Shown here one piece after another: positions 1 through 6,682 of a stretch of DNA of 10,344 bases (position 1 is the stretch's first letter; each line of letters opens with the position of its first letter). A model generated the notes under the pieces. The model saw only the letters and a list, made by a program, of their open reading frames with translations, made no database searches and was not told the DNA's origin. Made by a program: the position numbers and the translations under genes. The stretch comes from Bacillota bacterium (GTDB taxonomy: Bacteria > Bacillota > Bacilli > Alicyclobacillales > SLC66): positions 1-10,344 of the forward strand of contig JAJZCJ010000104.1 in the NCBI GenBank assembly GCA_021846145.1, read 5' to 3'.

Positions 1-515
1 CAGCAGAACGCATTATCGGCCTTGGCGGCGTACTCGATTCCGCACGCTTTCGCACCTTTATCGCACTTGAACTCGGCGTCTCCGTAGAAGACATTACAGC
101 TGTTGTGCTTGGCGGTCACGGCGATGACATGGTGCCACTCGTACGCTATACCTATGCAGGTGGAATTCCTGTCGAAACACTGCTCAGCAAAGAGACGTTG
201 GACAAAATCGTGGCGCGCACTCGCCAAGGTGGCGCAGAAATTGTCAACTACCTGAAGACAGGTAGTGCCTACTATGCACCCGGTGCCTCGATTGTGCAAA
301 TGGTAGAGGCTATGCTGAAGGATCAAAAACGCATCCTCCCCTGCTCCGCACTTGTGCGCGGCGAATACGGTGTGAATGACCTGTTCTTAGGCGTCCCTGT
401 TGTGCTTGGTAAAAACGGCGTAGAGAAAATCATGGAAATCGAACTCACAGAAGATGAAAAAGTGGCGTTACACAAGTCAGCAGAAGGCGTTCGCAAAGTA
501 CTTAGCAAACTTTAA
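1..515 (+). CDS. mdh: Malate dehydrogenase, C-terminal part (5' end outside window)
   Basis: NAD-dependent malate dehydrogenase interconverts malate and oxaloacetate in the TCA cycle, in the cytoplasm. The reading frame is open from position 3 and ends at TAA 513-515, giving about 170 residues. A full enzyme of this family has about 310, so the Rossmann NAD-binding half is missing to the left. Visible family marks are the LDH/MDH stretch [13 protein letters not shown], the catalytic-histidine motif [10 protein letters not shown], and late in the protein the substrate-side segment [18 protein letters not shown]. The C-terminus [10 protein letters not shown] is normal for the MDH type III/LDH-like group of Bacillota. 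A GTG at 105 lies inside the gene and is not the start. The next gene on the same strand begins 76 bases downstream, after a hairpin. Assignment is secure. Confidence 0.96.
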   Translation, partial: AERIIGLGGVLDSARFRTFIALELGVSVEDITAVVLGGHGDDMVPLVRYTYAGGIPVETLLSKETLDKIVARTRQGGAEIVNYLKTGSAYYAPGASIVQMVEAMLKDQKRILPCSALVRGEYGVNDLFLGVPVVLGKNGVEKIMEIELTEDEKVALHKSAEGVRKVLSKL

Positions 516-539
516 TCTATCTGCCACAGTGATGGTTCG

Positions 540-574
540 GGGAACAGGGTGCATATCCTGTTCCCTAATTTCTC
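540..574 (+). terminator. Hairpin after mdh (weak terminator or attenuator)
   Basis: A perfect 9-bp inverted repeat, GGGAACAGG (540-548) and CCTGTTCCC (557-565), has an 8-base loop and is followed by TAATTTCTC. It lies 25 bases after the mdh stop. The tail is only moderately T-rich, so termination may be partial. The next gene's ribosome binding site starts at about 576, which leaves no room for a promoter in between, so that gene probably depends on read-through or an upstream promoter. Confidence 0.6.
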
Positions 575-591
575 AAAGGGAGGCATTGACG

Positions 592-1275
592 TTGAGTGAC
601 ATGCGGCGGCGTGATGGCAAATTGAAGGTTCTACATACGATTATCGGCGATTTTGGAAAAACACTGCGTAACGTTGCTGAGTTAGAAGAAGTAGATGCGA
701 TACTAACTGGTACGATTTCTCCTTCAAAGAGCTACAAGGAGACGCTCACCTTTCAGTATTTTACTGATAACGGTTTAAAATTGCTTGCGAAAACCACCAC
801 GGCTGTACAGGAAATATTTATCGTAACGGCATCTCCTGAACTGCTGCTCGACGAAATGATGAAATCAGGTTTTTTGTACGAAGAACGCACAGATGTCAAA
901 CACTTTAAAAAAAATAAGCATCACAGTCATGCAAAACGTGCTGATTTTGCTGATGCCATGGAGGGTCAGGAACAGCCTGTCACGCACAACGCTCGCAAGC
1001 GAGCACCTAATGCCACGTCAGAAGAAGATCCGTTGACACTGCGTCAGATGTTGCCAAAAGATCAGTTGTCCGCATTGATGAAATTAAAAGAACAAGTGAA
1101 TAAGTCGAGCACACCCACCGCAGCGGCTAAACCAGACACAAGTAAACGCAAAGAAAAGCAAAAACAAACTTCTGATGAAGATGATTTTGCTTCCTTATTT
1201 GCACCTAAAGAAGACGAAGAATCGTTTGAAGAAATGCTGAATCGCTCGAAACTAGATCCTAAATTTTTTAAATAA
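592..1275 (+). CDS. Unknown protein: DUF2103-like N-terminus fused to YqkE/DUF3886-like C-terminus
   Basis: A 227-residue protein of unknown function. I chose the TTG at 592 because AAAGGGAGG (575-583) sits 8 bases before it; the TTG at 586 is too close and the ATG at 601 is 17 bases away. The open frame back to 454 overlaps mdh and is not used. Residues of about 8-100 (KLKVLHTIIGDF... to TTAVQEIFIVT) recall the DUF2103 family of predicted metal-binding proteins, especially the VQE(I/V)FIVT signature. A His/Lys-rich linker, including HFKKNKHHSHAKR, follows. The C-terminal third has DPLTLRQMLPKDQLSALMKLKE, a Lys/Glu-rich low-complexity stretch, and an ending SFEEMLNRSKLDPKFFK. That pattern matches Bacilli YqkE (DUF3886). 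No signal peptide or membrane segment is seen, so it is probably cytosolic. It follows mdh closely and may be co-transcribed by read-through. Both domain names come from memory of family signatures; the gene itself is secure. Confidence 0.82.
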   Translation: MSDMRRRDGKLKVLHTIIGDFGKTLRNVAELEEVDAILTGTISPSKSYKETLTFQYFTDNGLKLLAKTTTAVQEIFIVTASPELLLDEMMKSGFLYEERTDVKHFKKNKHHSHAKRADFADAMEGQEQPVTHNARKRAPNATSEEDPLTLRQMLPKDQLSALMKLKEQVNKSSTPTAAAKPDTSKRKEKQKQTSDEDDFASLFAPKEDEESFEEMLNRSKLDPKFFK

Positions 1276-1364
1276 TACTTTCGTTATCAAGCAAATTAAC
1301 AAACAATTCCCAATTATTTTGTGTTCCGGACTGACAGACAATGACCCCCTCGTCTTCAAATACC

Positions 1365-1772
1365 TCATGGAGTGGGTTGCTTCTCAAGTCTATGAAGATA
1401 ACCTTCCCTTTTTTCTAGCGCTACCTCCTTTTCTTTTTTTAGCTGTGCGATTTGCCGTTCTAGGTGATCAAGATGTCTGTCCAAAATTTCAACCCGTTTT
1501 TTCAAAATATCTTGAACTTCAGAAGTCGTATCATCGCGCTTCAATAGACAGCCGTCTTCTATAAATTCCGAGATATCCTCCAGTTTCATGCCGGTGTTCT
1601 TCAGTCCATAAATAAATTGAATAAACTGCACATCTTGGTCATCGTAAATTCGCACGCCAAACTGAGTTCCATCCTTCCGGCAAGGGTTTGGAATAATGCC
1701 TATTTTTTCGTAGTATCTCAGCGTAAATGTTGTAATCTTTGTAAGCTTAGCCACCTCACTAATCGAATACAT
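1365..1772 (-). CDS. MerR-family transcriptional regulator (NmlR/AdhR-like)
   Basis: A 135-residue DNA-binding regulator. The start is the ATG at 1772, preceded by GGAAGGAG with 8 bases of spacing; the ATG at 1790, which overlaps the upstream stop, has no ribosome site. The N-terminal winged helix reads YSISEVAKLTKITTFTLRYY, followed by EKIGIIPNP and RIYDDQDVQFIQFIYGLKNTGMKLEDI, the standard MerR DNA-binding half. Residues of about 85-130 form the long Lys/Glu-rich dimerisation coiled coil. The overall form matches the NmlR/AdhR subgroup that senses reactive carbonyls and electrophiles. However, the cysteine of B. subtilis AdhR in its FIKCMRNAG segment is a glycine here (FIYGLKNTG), and the only cysteines are near residues 31 and 75. 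It lies 17 bases downstream of the quinone oxidoreductase gene, so the two form an operon and the regulator probably controls its own promoter. Confidence 0.9.
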   Translation of the reverse strand: MYSISEVAKLTKITTFTLRYYEKIGIIPNPCRKDGTQFGVRIYDDQDVQFIQFIYGLKNTGMKLEDISEFIEDGCLLKRDDTTSEVQDILKKRVEILDRHLDHLERQIAQLKKEKEVALEKREGYLHRLEKQPTP

Positions 1773-1789
1773 GATATTCGCTCCTTCCA

Positions 1790-2797
1790 TCAGCAGATCA
1801 GAACGATTTTTCCCGTGGACTGAGAATTTTCAAGTAAGTAATGTGCCTTCGCAACTTCTGTCATGGGAATTTGATGCGATATCCATGGTTTAATTTGCCC
1901 CTTCTCAAGCAGTACAAATAGACGTTGCAAATCCTCCTGAAACCAATCTAATCGCTCCTTTTTTTTAGCAGTCACACTGAAAAGATAGATGGGATTCCCT
2001 CTCTCCGTCGTTTTCATATTCGCGTATTTACTCCAGTTGCTAATCCAATCTTGGAAATTTCCACTGTCGCGAACCGAAGTATGACCGTAACCAATGAAGC
2101 GACCGTTTTTACCTAATGTTTGAAATGACCGTTCCCAATTTAAACCGCCAATCGGATCAAAGACCGCGTCAATACCATCAGGTTGCTGTTGATTGATCAC
2201 TTGGACAAAATCCTCGTTTCGATAGTCGATTGGCGTAGCGTCTAATTGAGACACGAAAGGGAGATTGACTAATGACGCCGTCCCATACATTTTTATACCT
2301 GCAAGTTTCCCTAGTTGAAGCATCGCGCTACCTACACCGCCGCTCGCCCCGTGGACAAGCACACTTTCCCCAGGACTAACCTTGGCGACACGATGCAACA
2401 TCTGGTAGGCTGTTACATAATTCAGGATGACTGCGACAGCCTGTATCGCGTCCAAACCGTCAGGAACCGTAACTAGTTCATCAGGTTTTGCGTAAACGTA
2501 ATGTGCATAACTGCCAGTTCCATCAAAAAAAACAGCCACTCGATCACCAATGGCAAATTGATTAATCGTTTCCCCCACATCATCTATGACACCGATTGCA
2601 TCGTAACCAGGTGTAAAAGGGGGAACAGGTGTATTCGGATATAATCCTTCCCTTCTCAAAATGTCTGCAAATGCCACACCTGCAACAATCACTTTAACGC
2701 GAACTTCGTCCTTTTGTATTTTACGCAATGGTTCCTGCACCACTTCAAGTACCTCTGGACCACCATATCTAGTTACGACTACACTCGTATTTCGCAT
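1790..2797 (-). CDS. Zinc-less medium-chain dehydrogenase, NADPH:quinone oxidoreductase type
   Basis: A 335-residue member of the medium-chain dehydrogenase/reductase superfamily, quinone oxidoreductase branch. It likely uses NADPH to reduce quinones or reactive enals in the cytoplasm. The start is the ATG at 2797, with AAAGGAGAG 6 bases upstream; the frame also runs further back, but an ATG at 2869 lies upstream of the likely promoter. Residues of about 1-125 form the GroES-like domain (VAGVAFADILRREGLYP, PGYDAIGVIDDVG). Residues of about 149-157 give the nucleotide-binding loop HGASGGVGS. The catalytic zinc ligands of true alcohol dehydrogenases are absent, as usual for quinone oxidoreductases. 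The C-terminus KAHYLLENSQSTGKIVLI is typical. The exact substrate cannot be read from the sequence. The MerR gene directly downstream suggests induction by electrophile stress. Confidence 0.93.
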   Translation of the reverse strand: MRNTSVVVTRYGGPEVLEVVQEPLRKIQKDEVRVKVIVAGVAFADILRREGLYPNTPVPPFTPGYDAIGVIDDVGETINQFAIGDRVAVFFDGTGSYAHYVYAKPDELVTVPDGLDAIQAVAVILNYVTAYQMLHRVAKVSPGESVLVHGASGGVGSAMLQLGKLAGIKMYGTASLVNLPFVSQLDATPIDYRNEDFVQVINQQQPDGIDAVFDPIGGLNWERSFQTLGKNGRFIGYGHTSVRDSGNFQDWISNWSKYANMKTTERGNPIYLFSVTAKKKERLDWFQEDLQRLFVLLEKGQIKPWISHQIPMTEVAKAHYLLENSQSTGKIVLIC

Positions 2798-2828
2798 CGG
2801 TATCTCTCCTTTTATCCTCGATGCCAGT

Positions 2829-2859
2829 ATTGTATTGCTTAGCGTAAACTCGAAGTCAA
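2829..2859 (-). promoter_or_regulatory. MerR-type promoter of the quinone oxidoreductase-merR operon
   Basis: On the minus strand, -35 TTGACT (2854-2859) and -10 TACAAT (2829-2834) are separated by 19 bp, the over-long spacer of MerR-activated promoters. The spacer region holds an imperfect 18-bp dyad, CTTCGAG-TTTA-CGCTAAG (2838-2855), resembling operators of the NmlR/AdhR group. The gene starts at 2797. Assigning the MerR protein of the same operon to this site is inference. Confidence 0.75.
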
Positions 2860-2869
2860 CCATGATCAA

Positions 2870-3079
2870 GACATTTTTCTTGGACTGTCCAGGGCAAGCT
2901 TCTCCCTGTTTGGTGGCAAAATCGACGACGTGGCGAGCTATCAGAGTCCGCTGCTGGTTCTGGAGATGGCGGTTTTCATGCGCCCCTATGTTGTGAAAGG
3001 GTAGCAGGGAGTTTTGTCGAGGAATTGCCTTGACTGAGCGGAAGGTTCCTACGTCAGTGGAGATCGCGACAAAGACGCC
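2870..3079 (-). pseudogene. Degenerate TnpB-like transposon protein fragment
   Basis: Directly after the molybdoenzyme stop codon, the same minus-strand frame stays open for about 70 codons with no plausible start. It reads VAISTDVGTFRSVKA, which recalls the RuvC-I strand of IS605-type TnpB with its Asp-x-Gly. About 25 residues later comes AHENRHLQNQQRTLIARHVV followed by DFATKQGE, which recalls the helix that precedes the RuvC-II Glu in TnpB proteins. The spacing between the two is shorter than in intact TnpB, and the zinc-ribbon part is missing, so this would be a deleted remnant. It then runs without a stop into the promoter and start region of the quinone oxidoreductase gene. The resemblance is from memory and is modest; a competing plus-strand reading exists. 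Confidence 0.35.
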
Positions 3080-5128
3080 TTACAGTGGCAATCTCATGCG
3101 GACATTGACCATCGCCCTGTAGGTGGCCTGACCGCCAGGAATGCGTTTATATGCCCCAGGCATGGTGATCGGCAACAAACCCTCCGACGCTTGAACAGAC
3201 AAGGGCGAAGAACCGTCTGTCAGTTGGTTGATGCCAAACCATCCATCGCGTACCCAGATCGCTCCTGGCACAATGCGCGAAGAAACAAATGCCTTCGCCC
3301 GAAATGCCGATTTTTCATTGTACACTTCCACATCCGCGCCGTCGACAATGTTCCGGTCCATGGCGTCCTGCGTGTGGATCCAGACCACCGGTTCCGGTTC
3401 GCGTTGATGTAGTTTGGATAACATTTTCCCTTCGTCGTAAAACGAATGAAAGGCCAGACCGGAACGACCCGTTCGCAAGTCGAGGGGATACAACTCCCTT
3501 GACTCTGGTGGCGGGGCACTCGCCAATTGGGGAACGGGAAGCCTTGGCAAGCCCAGTGACTCCAGCAAGTCTGAGGCGAACTCAATCTTTTGGGAAGGCG
3601 TATGAAATACCAATCGCGCGTGACCCACCGGTTCGGCCTGACGGGACCACTGGCCGCCATTGGCGCGTAACGCATTCACCGTAACCTCCGGGCCGATTCC
3701 CTGAAGCATCTGATTCAATCCTTCTTCTTGTGACGCAAAAGGAACCGCCTGCGGGAGGTGCAACCTGCTGGCAAGCGTGGAGAGAATCGCGCTCACCGAT
3801 CGGGCTTCTCCTGCGGGTTCGCGGATCTGATCCATCAGATACACATACATATCCGTCGCCTTGAGACCTACCTCCTCCACCCACACGGTAGCAGGCAGCG
3901 CAATGTCCGCCACTCGCTGCATGGTCTGATTGAGGACAAGGTCGTGAGCGACCACGCACTCCACATGAGATAGCGCAGTCTCTACGCGCGCGGCGTCCGC
4001 AAACGAGGATAGAAAGTTGGTTCCGAAAAGAAAAAGTGTGTCGATGTCACCACTCTCCAGAACCCGAACTATCTCCTCCATGTGGGAAGAGACATGCTGC
4101 GCAACCGGGAGCGCACCGGGGAACCCGGAGTAGTTTCGCGCCTGTACGAATCCACGATGTCGCGAACCAAATCCCGTTCCCGGCTTCCCCACATGCCCGG
4201 TTAGCGCCGGAAGACACGCGATCGCCCGACTGATGAGCCAGCCACTTTGCCCCTTAAACAGCGAACTCCCACCCATGAGAATCATCGCTGCCGATGATGT
4301 CGCGTATTGTCTGGCCAGTTCCACGATCCGAGGCTCGGGCACTCCTGTCACTTGCGCTGCCCATGCAGGGGAATATCCATGAAGAGATTGCGCAAATTCC
4401 TCATATCCCGTCGTCCAATGCTCGACAAAATCGCGGTTGACATAGCCGTCGCGTACGAGAACATGCGCCATAGCCAGCGCCAACGCGGCATCCGTGTCCG
4501 GATGAATCAAGAGAACCTCATCGGCGATCTTGGCGGTTTCCGATTGTCGACAATCGATGGCAACTAGGGTAGCGCCACGCTTCTTTGCTTCCATTAAATA
4601 GGGTCCCGTGGTCGGTTGACTGACCACATTCCACCCCCACAGGAGAATACACTCCGCATGCTGTGCCATATCTTCCTTCGTGTTGGTTTCCACAATTCCC
4701 GTCGCCGCCAAACCAAACGCACCGGCCGCCCAGCAAACCACAGCGGGATCCCATACGGTGATCCCGAACGTATGGGCGAAATGAAACAACAAGGGACGAT
4801 TCAGATCCGATACAACGGCACCGTGCCCCATCCAGATGGCTACTCGTTCCGGACGCGCCAGCCGCTTCGCCAGATCATCCATCAGGGGATCCCAGTTCCT
4901 CGGTTGCCATTCTCCCTTGCGATCGTTTCTTTGCAGCGGCCGCAAAAGCCTCGCGGAGTGATTGATGATTTCTTGCACACTGTGACCCCGCTGGCAAAGA
5001 AAACCCTTGCTCTCCGGATGGTTTCGGTTGGGTGAGAGATTGATGTCGCCAGCATCTGTGACAGTTGCTGTCATTCCGCAATACGTGGGATGACAGTTCA
5101 TGGGACACATCGTAAATTGCTCTTGCAC
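3080..5128 (-). CDS. Molybdopterin oxidoreductase with N-terminal 4Fe-4S site (BisC/COG0243 type)
   Basis: A 682-residue catalytic subunit of the DMSO-reductase superfamily. The start is GTG at 5128, with GGGAGGG about 6 bases upstream. Residues 1-60 carry the 4Fe-4S site: Cys8, Cys12, Cys17 and Cys45, followed by the usual basic residue (CQRG). The molybdenum ligand is probably Cys132 in WDPAVVCWAAGAFG. Formate dehydrogenases normally have Cys/Sec-His at this place; here it is Cys-Trp, which argues against formate as substrate. The middle part has the family's GGSSLFKGQSGWLISRAIAC and LTGHVGKPGTGF segments. Residues of about 560-675 are the C-terminal dinucleotide-binding barrel (FHSFYDEG, GADVEVYNEKSAFRAKAFVS, IVPGAIWVRDGWFG). 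There is no Tat signal, so it is cytoplasmic. No electron-transfer or cofactor-synthesis gene is adjacent. The gene is clearly more G+C-rich than its neighbours and lies between two TnpB-like remnants, which suggests acquisition. Substrate unknown. Confidence 0.94.
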   Translation of the reverse strand: MQEQFTMCPMNCHPTYCGMTATVTDAGDINLSPNRNHPESKGFLCQRGHSVQEIINHSARLLRPLQRNDRKGEWQPRNWDPLMDDLAKRLARPERVAIWMGHGAVVSDLNRPLLFHFAHTFGITVWDPAVVCWAAGAFGLAATGIVETNTKEDMAQHAECILLWGWNVVSQPTTGPYLMEAKKRGATLVAIDCRQSETAKIADEVLLIHPDTDAALALAMAHVLVRDGYVNRDFVEHWTTGYEEFAQSLHGYSPAWAAQVTGVPEPRIVELARQYATSSAAMILMGGSSLFKGQSGWLISRAIACLPALTGHVGKPGTGFGSRHRGFVQARNYSGFPGALPVAQHVSSHMEEIVRVLESGDIDTLFLFGTNFLSSFADAARVETALSHVECVVAHDLVLNQTMQRVADIALPATVWVEEVGLKATDMYVYLMDQIREPAGEARSVSAILSTLASRLHLPQAVPFASQEEGLNQMLQGIGPEVTVNALRANGGQWSRQAEPVGHARLVFHTPSQKIEFASDLLESLGLPRLPVPQLASAPPPESRELYPLDLRTGRSGLAFHSFYDEGKMLSKLHQREPEPVVWIHTQDAMDRNIVDGADVEVYNEKSAFRAKAFVSSRIVPGAIWVRDGWFGINQLTDGSSPLSVQASEGLLPITMPGAYKRIPGGQATYRAMVNVRMRLPL

Positions 5129-5148
5129 AGAGTCCCTCCCGTTACAGA

Positions 5149-5166
5149 AAACTTACCCAAACTTAC
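5149..5166 (-). promoter_or_regulatory. Tandem GTAAGTTT direct repeat in front of the molybdoenzyme gene
   Basis: In the 91-base gap between the tnpB remnant stop and the GTG of the molybdoenzyme gene, the minus strand carries GTAAGTTT twice with a period of 10 bases (5159-5166 and 5149-5156), that is, one helical turn. It lies 21-38 bases before the start codon. It could be a two-site activator or repressor target, or leftover transposon end sequence. I see no convincing sigma-A promoter here. Confidence 0.3.
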
Positions 5167-5219
5167 TCAGGCTCGTTTTCTACTTATTGTTCGCTCTCCG
5201 CTTTCGGAACCACGGTATC

Positions 5220-5828
5220 CTACGCTGGAGTCTGGCCGTTAACGGTGGCAAATGACTGACTAAGCCCATCCGCTTCACAACCGGCACCAAGGGTTGCCCC
5301 CGTGATTTTGGTGTTTCTGCGATCCAGTATCCGCTTGATCTGAAACTTGTTCATCCAAGGTTTCATTTCTGGATCGTAGAAACGTTTCAAAATCACCTTC
5401 GCTGCATTGCCATCTGCCGTATCGACCGTGCCACAATGGAGGCACCTGAAATGGTCTCCTGCGCGGTTATCTTTTGCCGTGAACCCGCAGTGCGAACATT
5501 CCTGACTCGTATACGCAGACGCCACCGCTTCTAGGTGAGAACTTCTCGCCTCTGTCTTAAAAGACGCACGTTCATTAAGAACACTGCGCATCCACAAGGA
5601 CACTTTGCGCGACATTTTTTTGCCTTTTGCTTTGCCACGCATGTGACTTAACTCTTCCACAATGACACGCTTTGGTTGTTGTGCCAGCACCTCATTTAGT
5701 GCTTGGTTGATCTCGTTGGCAAATGCTGTTCTCGCTTTTGTACGCTGTGCGGTTTGTTTCTTTTGACCAAGGTTATGCTTGCGTACCTTTCGTAAGTGGT
5801 TGTTTCGTTCTTCCTCAGTAGCAAACTG
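5220..5828 (-). pseudogene. tnpB: 5'-truncated IS200/IS605-family TnpB (RNA-guided nuclease remnant)
   Basis: The C-terminal half of an IS605-type TnpB, about 200 codons open from 5828 (TGA at 5829-5831) to TAG at 5220-5222. Intact TnpB proteins are roughly 370-420 residues, so the N-terminal domain and the RuvC-I aspartate are missing. What remains is in order: a basic helical region (HLRKVRKHNLGQKKQTAQRT), the RuvC-II strand RVIVEELSHMRG with its Glu, a zinc ribbon CSHCGFTAKDNRAGDHFRCLHCG, and the RuvC-III aspartate in DTADGNAAKVILKR. The last 40 residues are of the loosely conserved kind that overlaps the omega-RNA scaffold in intact elements. A GTG at 5690 could initiate a 156-residue product, but it could not cleave DNA without RuvC-I. 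No TnpA gene is present and no clear transposon ends are seen. Its 3' end points directly at the molybdoenzyme gene. Confidence 0.88.
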
Positions 5829-5897
5829 TCACTGAGCAATTGAAGCCCTTGCACAAAGCACCTTCTATCGATGGCTAGTGACGACCTTCCAGTGCAC

Positions 5898-6470
5898 TCA
5901 TTTCACATCCGGTTTGTAGATGTCGTGATCCACATACCGCTCACCGTTTATTTCGCTGAGGATATTAATTGCCACATTCGCGCCATTCGCCGCCGTGATA
6001 ATGGCATGTACGCTGATGCCCGCCACCGTGCCGGCCGCCCAAATCCCTTCAATGTTGGTCCTTCCATCCGGATCAACAACAGCTACGGTTTTAATTCTTG
6101 GCTCGGTAGCAGGCTTGGTTTCTACCCCAATCTTTTCAATTAAATCGGTAGCCACTCCCGTTGCAAGAATGACGTACTTGGCTTCAAACTCTTCATGTTC
6201 GGTTTTCAGTCGAAATCCTGAATCTGTCTTCACGATGTCTTCAACCGTGCCCTTCACATGATCGGCACCATACTTGGTGGCCTGTTGAATGCCAATTTCC
6301 ACGAGGTCTGGCCCTACAGTTTCCAGAATACCGTAGTAGTTCCAAAACATGGCTCGGCGTGTCATTGTTTTGTCGCTATCAATCATAACGGTTCTCTTCC
6401 CAGCCTTTGCGGCAAACAAGGCCGCACTTGCTCCGGCTGGCCCTGCACCAATAATTGCGATATCGTACAT
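5898..6470 (-). CDS. Single-domain thioredoxin-reductase-like FAD protein
   Basis: A 190-residue flavoprotein related to the FAD domain of thioredoxin reductases. The start is probably the ATG at 6470; an in-frame GTG at 6479 is nearly abutted by GAGGGTGG, and GGTGAG lies 4 bases before the ATG, so neither start is ideal. The dinucleotide-binding motif is YDIAIIGAGPAGASAALFAA (Gly8, Gly10, Gly13). KYVILATGV follows near the middle, and GIWAAGTVAG near the C-terminus corresponds to the second FAD contact (usual form GIFAAGD.xG), with Thr in place of the usual Asp. At 190 residues it lacks the separate NADPH domain and the CxxC active site of true thioredoxin reductases (about 310 residues). 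It is therefore unlikely to reduce thioredoxin alone and may need a partner reductase. The 3' end lies 70 bases from the truncated tnpB. It is transcribed divergently from the Lrp regulator. Confidence 0.88.
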   Translation of the reverse strand: MYDIAIIGAGPAGASAALFAAKAGKRTVMIDSDKTMTRRAMFWNYYGILETVGPDLVEIGIQQATKYGADHVKGTVEDIVKTDSGFRLKTEHEEFEAKYVILATGVATDLIEKIGVETKPATEPRIKTVAVVDPDGRTNIEGIWAAGTVAGISVHAIITAANGANVAINILSEINGERYVDHDIYKPDVK

Positions 6471-6505
6471 GTAACTCACCCACCCTCATCTATGCGTCCC
6501 TAGCG

Positions 6506-6547
6506 GTACACTGATTTTATTGTACACCACTCTTGATTATCCTTGAA
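6506..6547 (-). promoter_or_regulatory. Promoter of the flavoprotein gene with overlapping inverted repeat
   Basis: On the minus strand, TTCAAG (6542-6547) and TACAAT (6519-6524) are 17 bp apart, a plausible sigma-A promoter with a weak -35. An inverted repeat GTACA-N10-TGTAC (6506-6510 and 6521-6525) overlaps the -10 box and the expected start of transcription, a position suited to a repressor. The arms are short (5 bp), so the operator call is tentative. Confidence 0.5.
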
Positions 6548-6621
6548 TGCAATTTCCGTCTGCGCAGGTTTAAAAATTTATGACGCATGAATCAAGTTGA
6601 AATGTCAGTTTGATGGATTGA

Positions 6622-6650
6622 TTGTTCGAAATTAAAAATACAAGTACAAT
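6622..6650 (+). promoter_or_regulatory. Promoter of the lrp-like/lysE-like operon
   Basis: TTGTTC (6622-6627) and TACAAT (6645-6650) are separated by 17 bp, 33 bases before the GTG start of the Lrp-type gene. The -10 matches 5 of 6 consensus bases; the -35 is weaker. CTTGATT (6532-6538) and AATCAAG (6590-6596) form a distant inverted pair upstream that could be part of an autoregulatory Lrp site, but this is speculative. Confidence 0.55.
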
Positions 6651-6682
6651 ACCGTTAAATACATTAGAAACGAAGGTGTATC

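Noticed and set aside
454..591. Upstream extension of the DUF2103/YqkE-like ORF to an ATG inside mdh
   Set aside because: It overlaps mdh by 62 bases and crosses the hairpin; the TTG at 592 has a well-placed SD.
1276..1364. Search for a bidirectional terminator between the convergent genes
   Set aside because: Only A/T-rich sequence and short unpaired repeats were seen; no convincing hairpin with a T-run.
2661..2996. 111-codon plus-strand ORF across the start of the oxidoreductase gene
   Set aside because: Antisense to a secure gene and low-complexity (Ser/Thr-rich), typical of a shadow frame.
2843..3004. Plus-strand open stretch of 53 codons ending SPLLVLEMAVFMRPYVVKG
   Set aside because: It reads like protein, but it has no start codon or ribosome site, overlaps the MerR-type promoter, and the opposite strand gives TnpB-like motifs; I kept the minus-strand reading at low confidence.
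3191..5108. Several long ORFs on both strands inside the molybdoenzyme gene
   Set aside because: They are frame shadows caused by high G+C content; none has a ribosome site or recognisable motifs.
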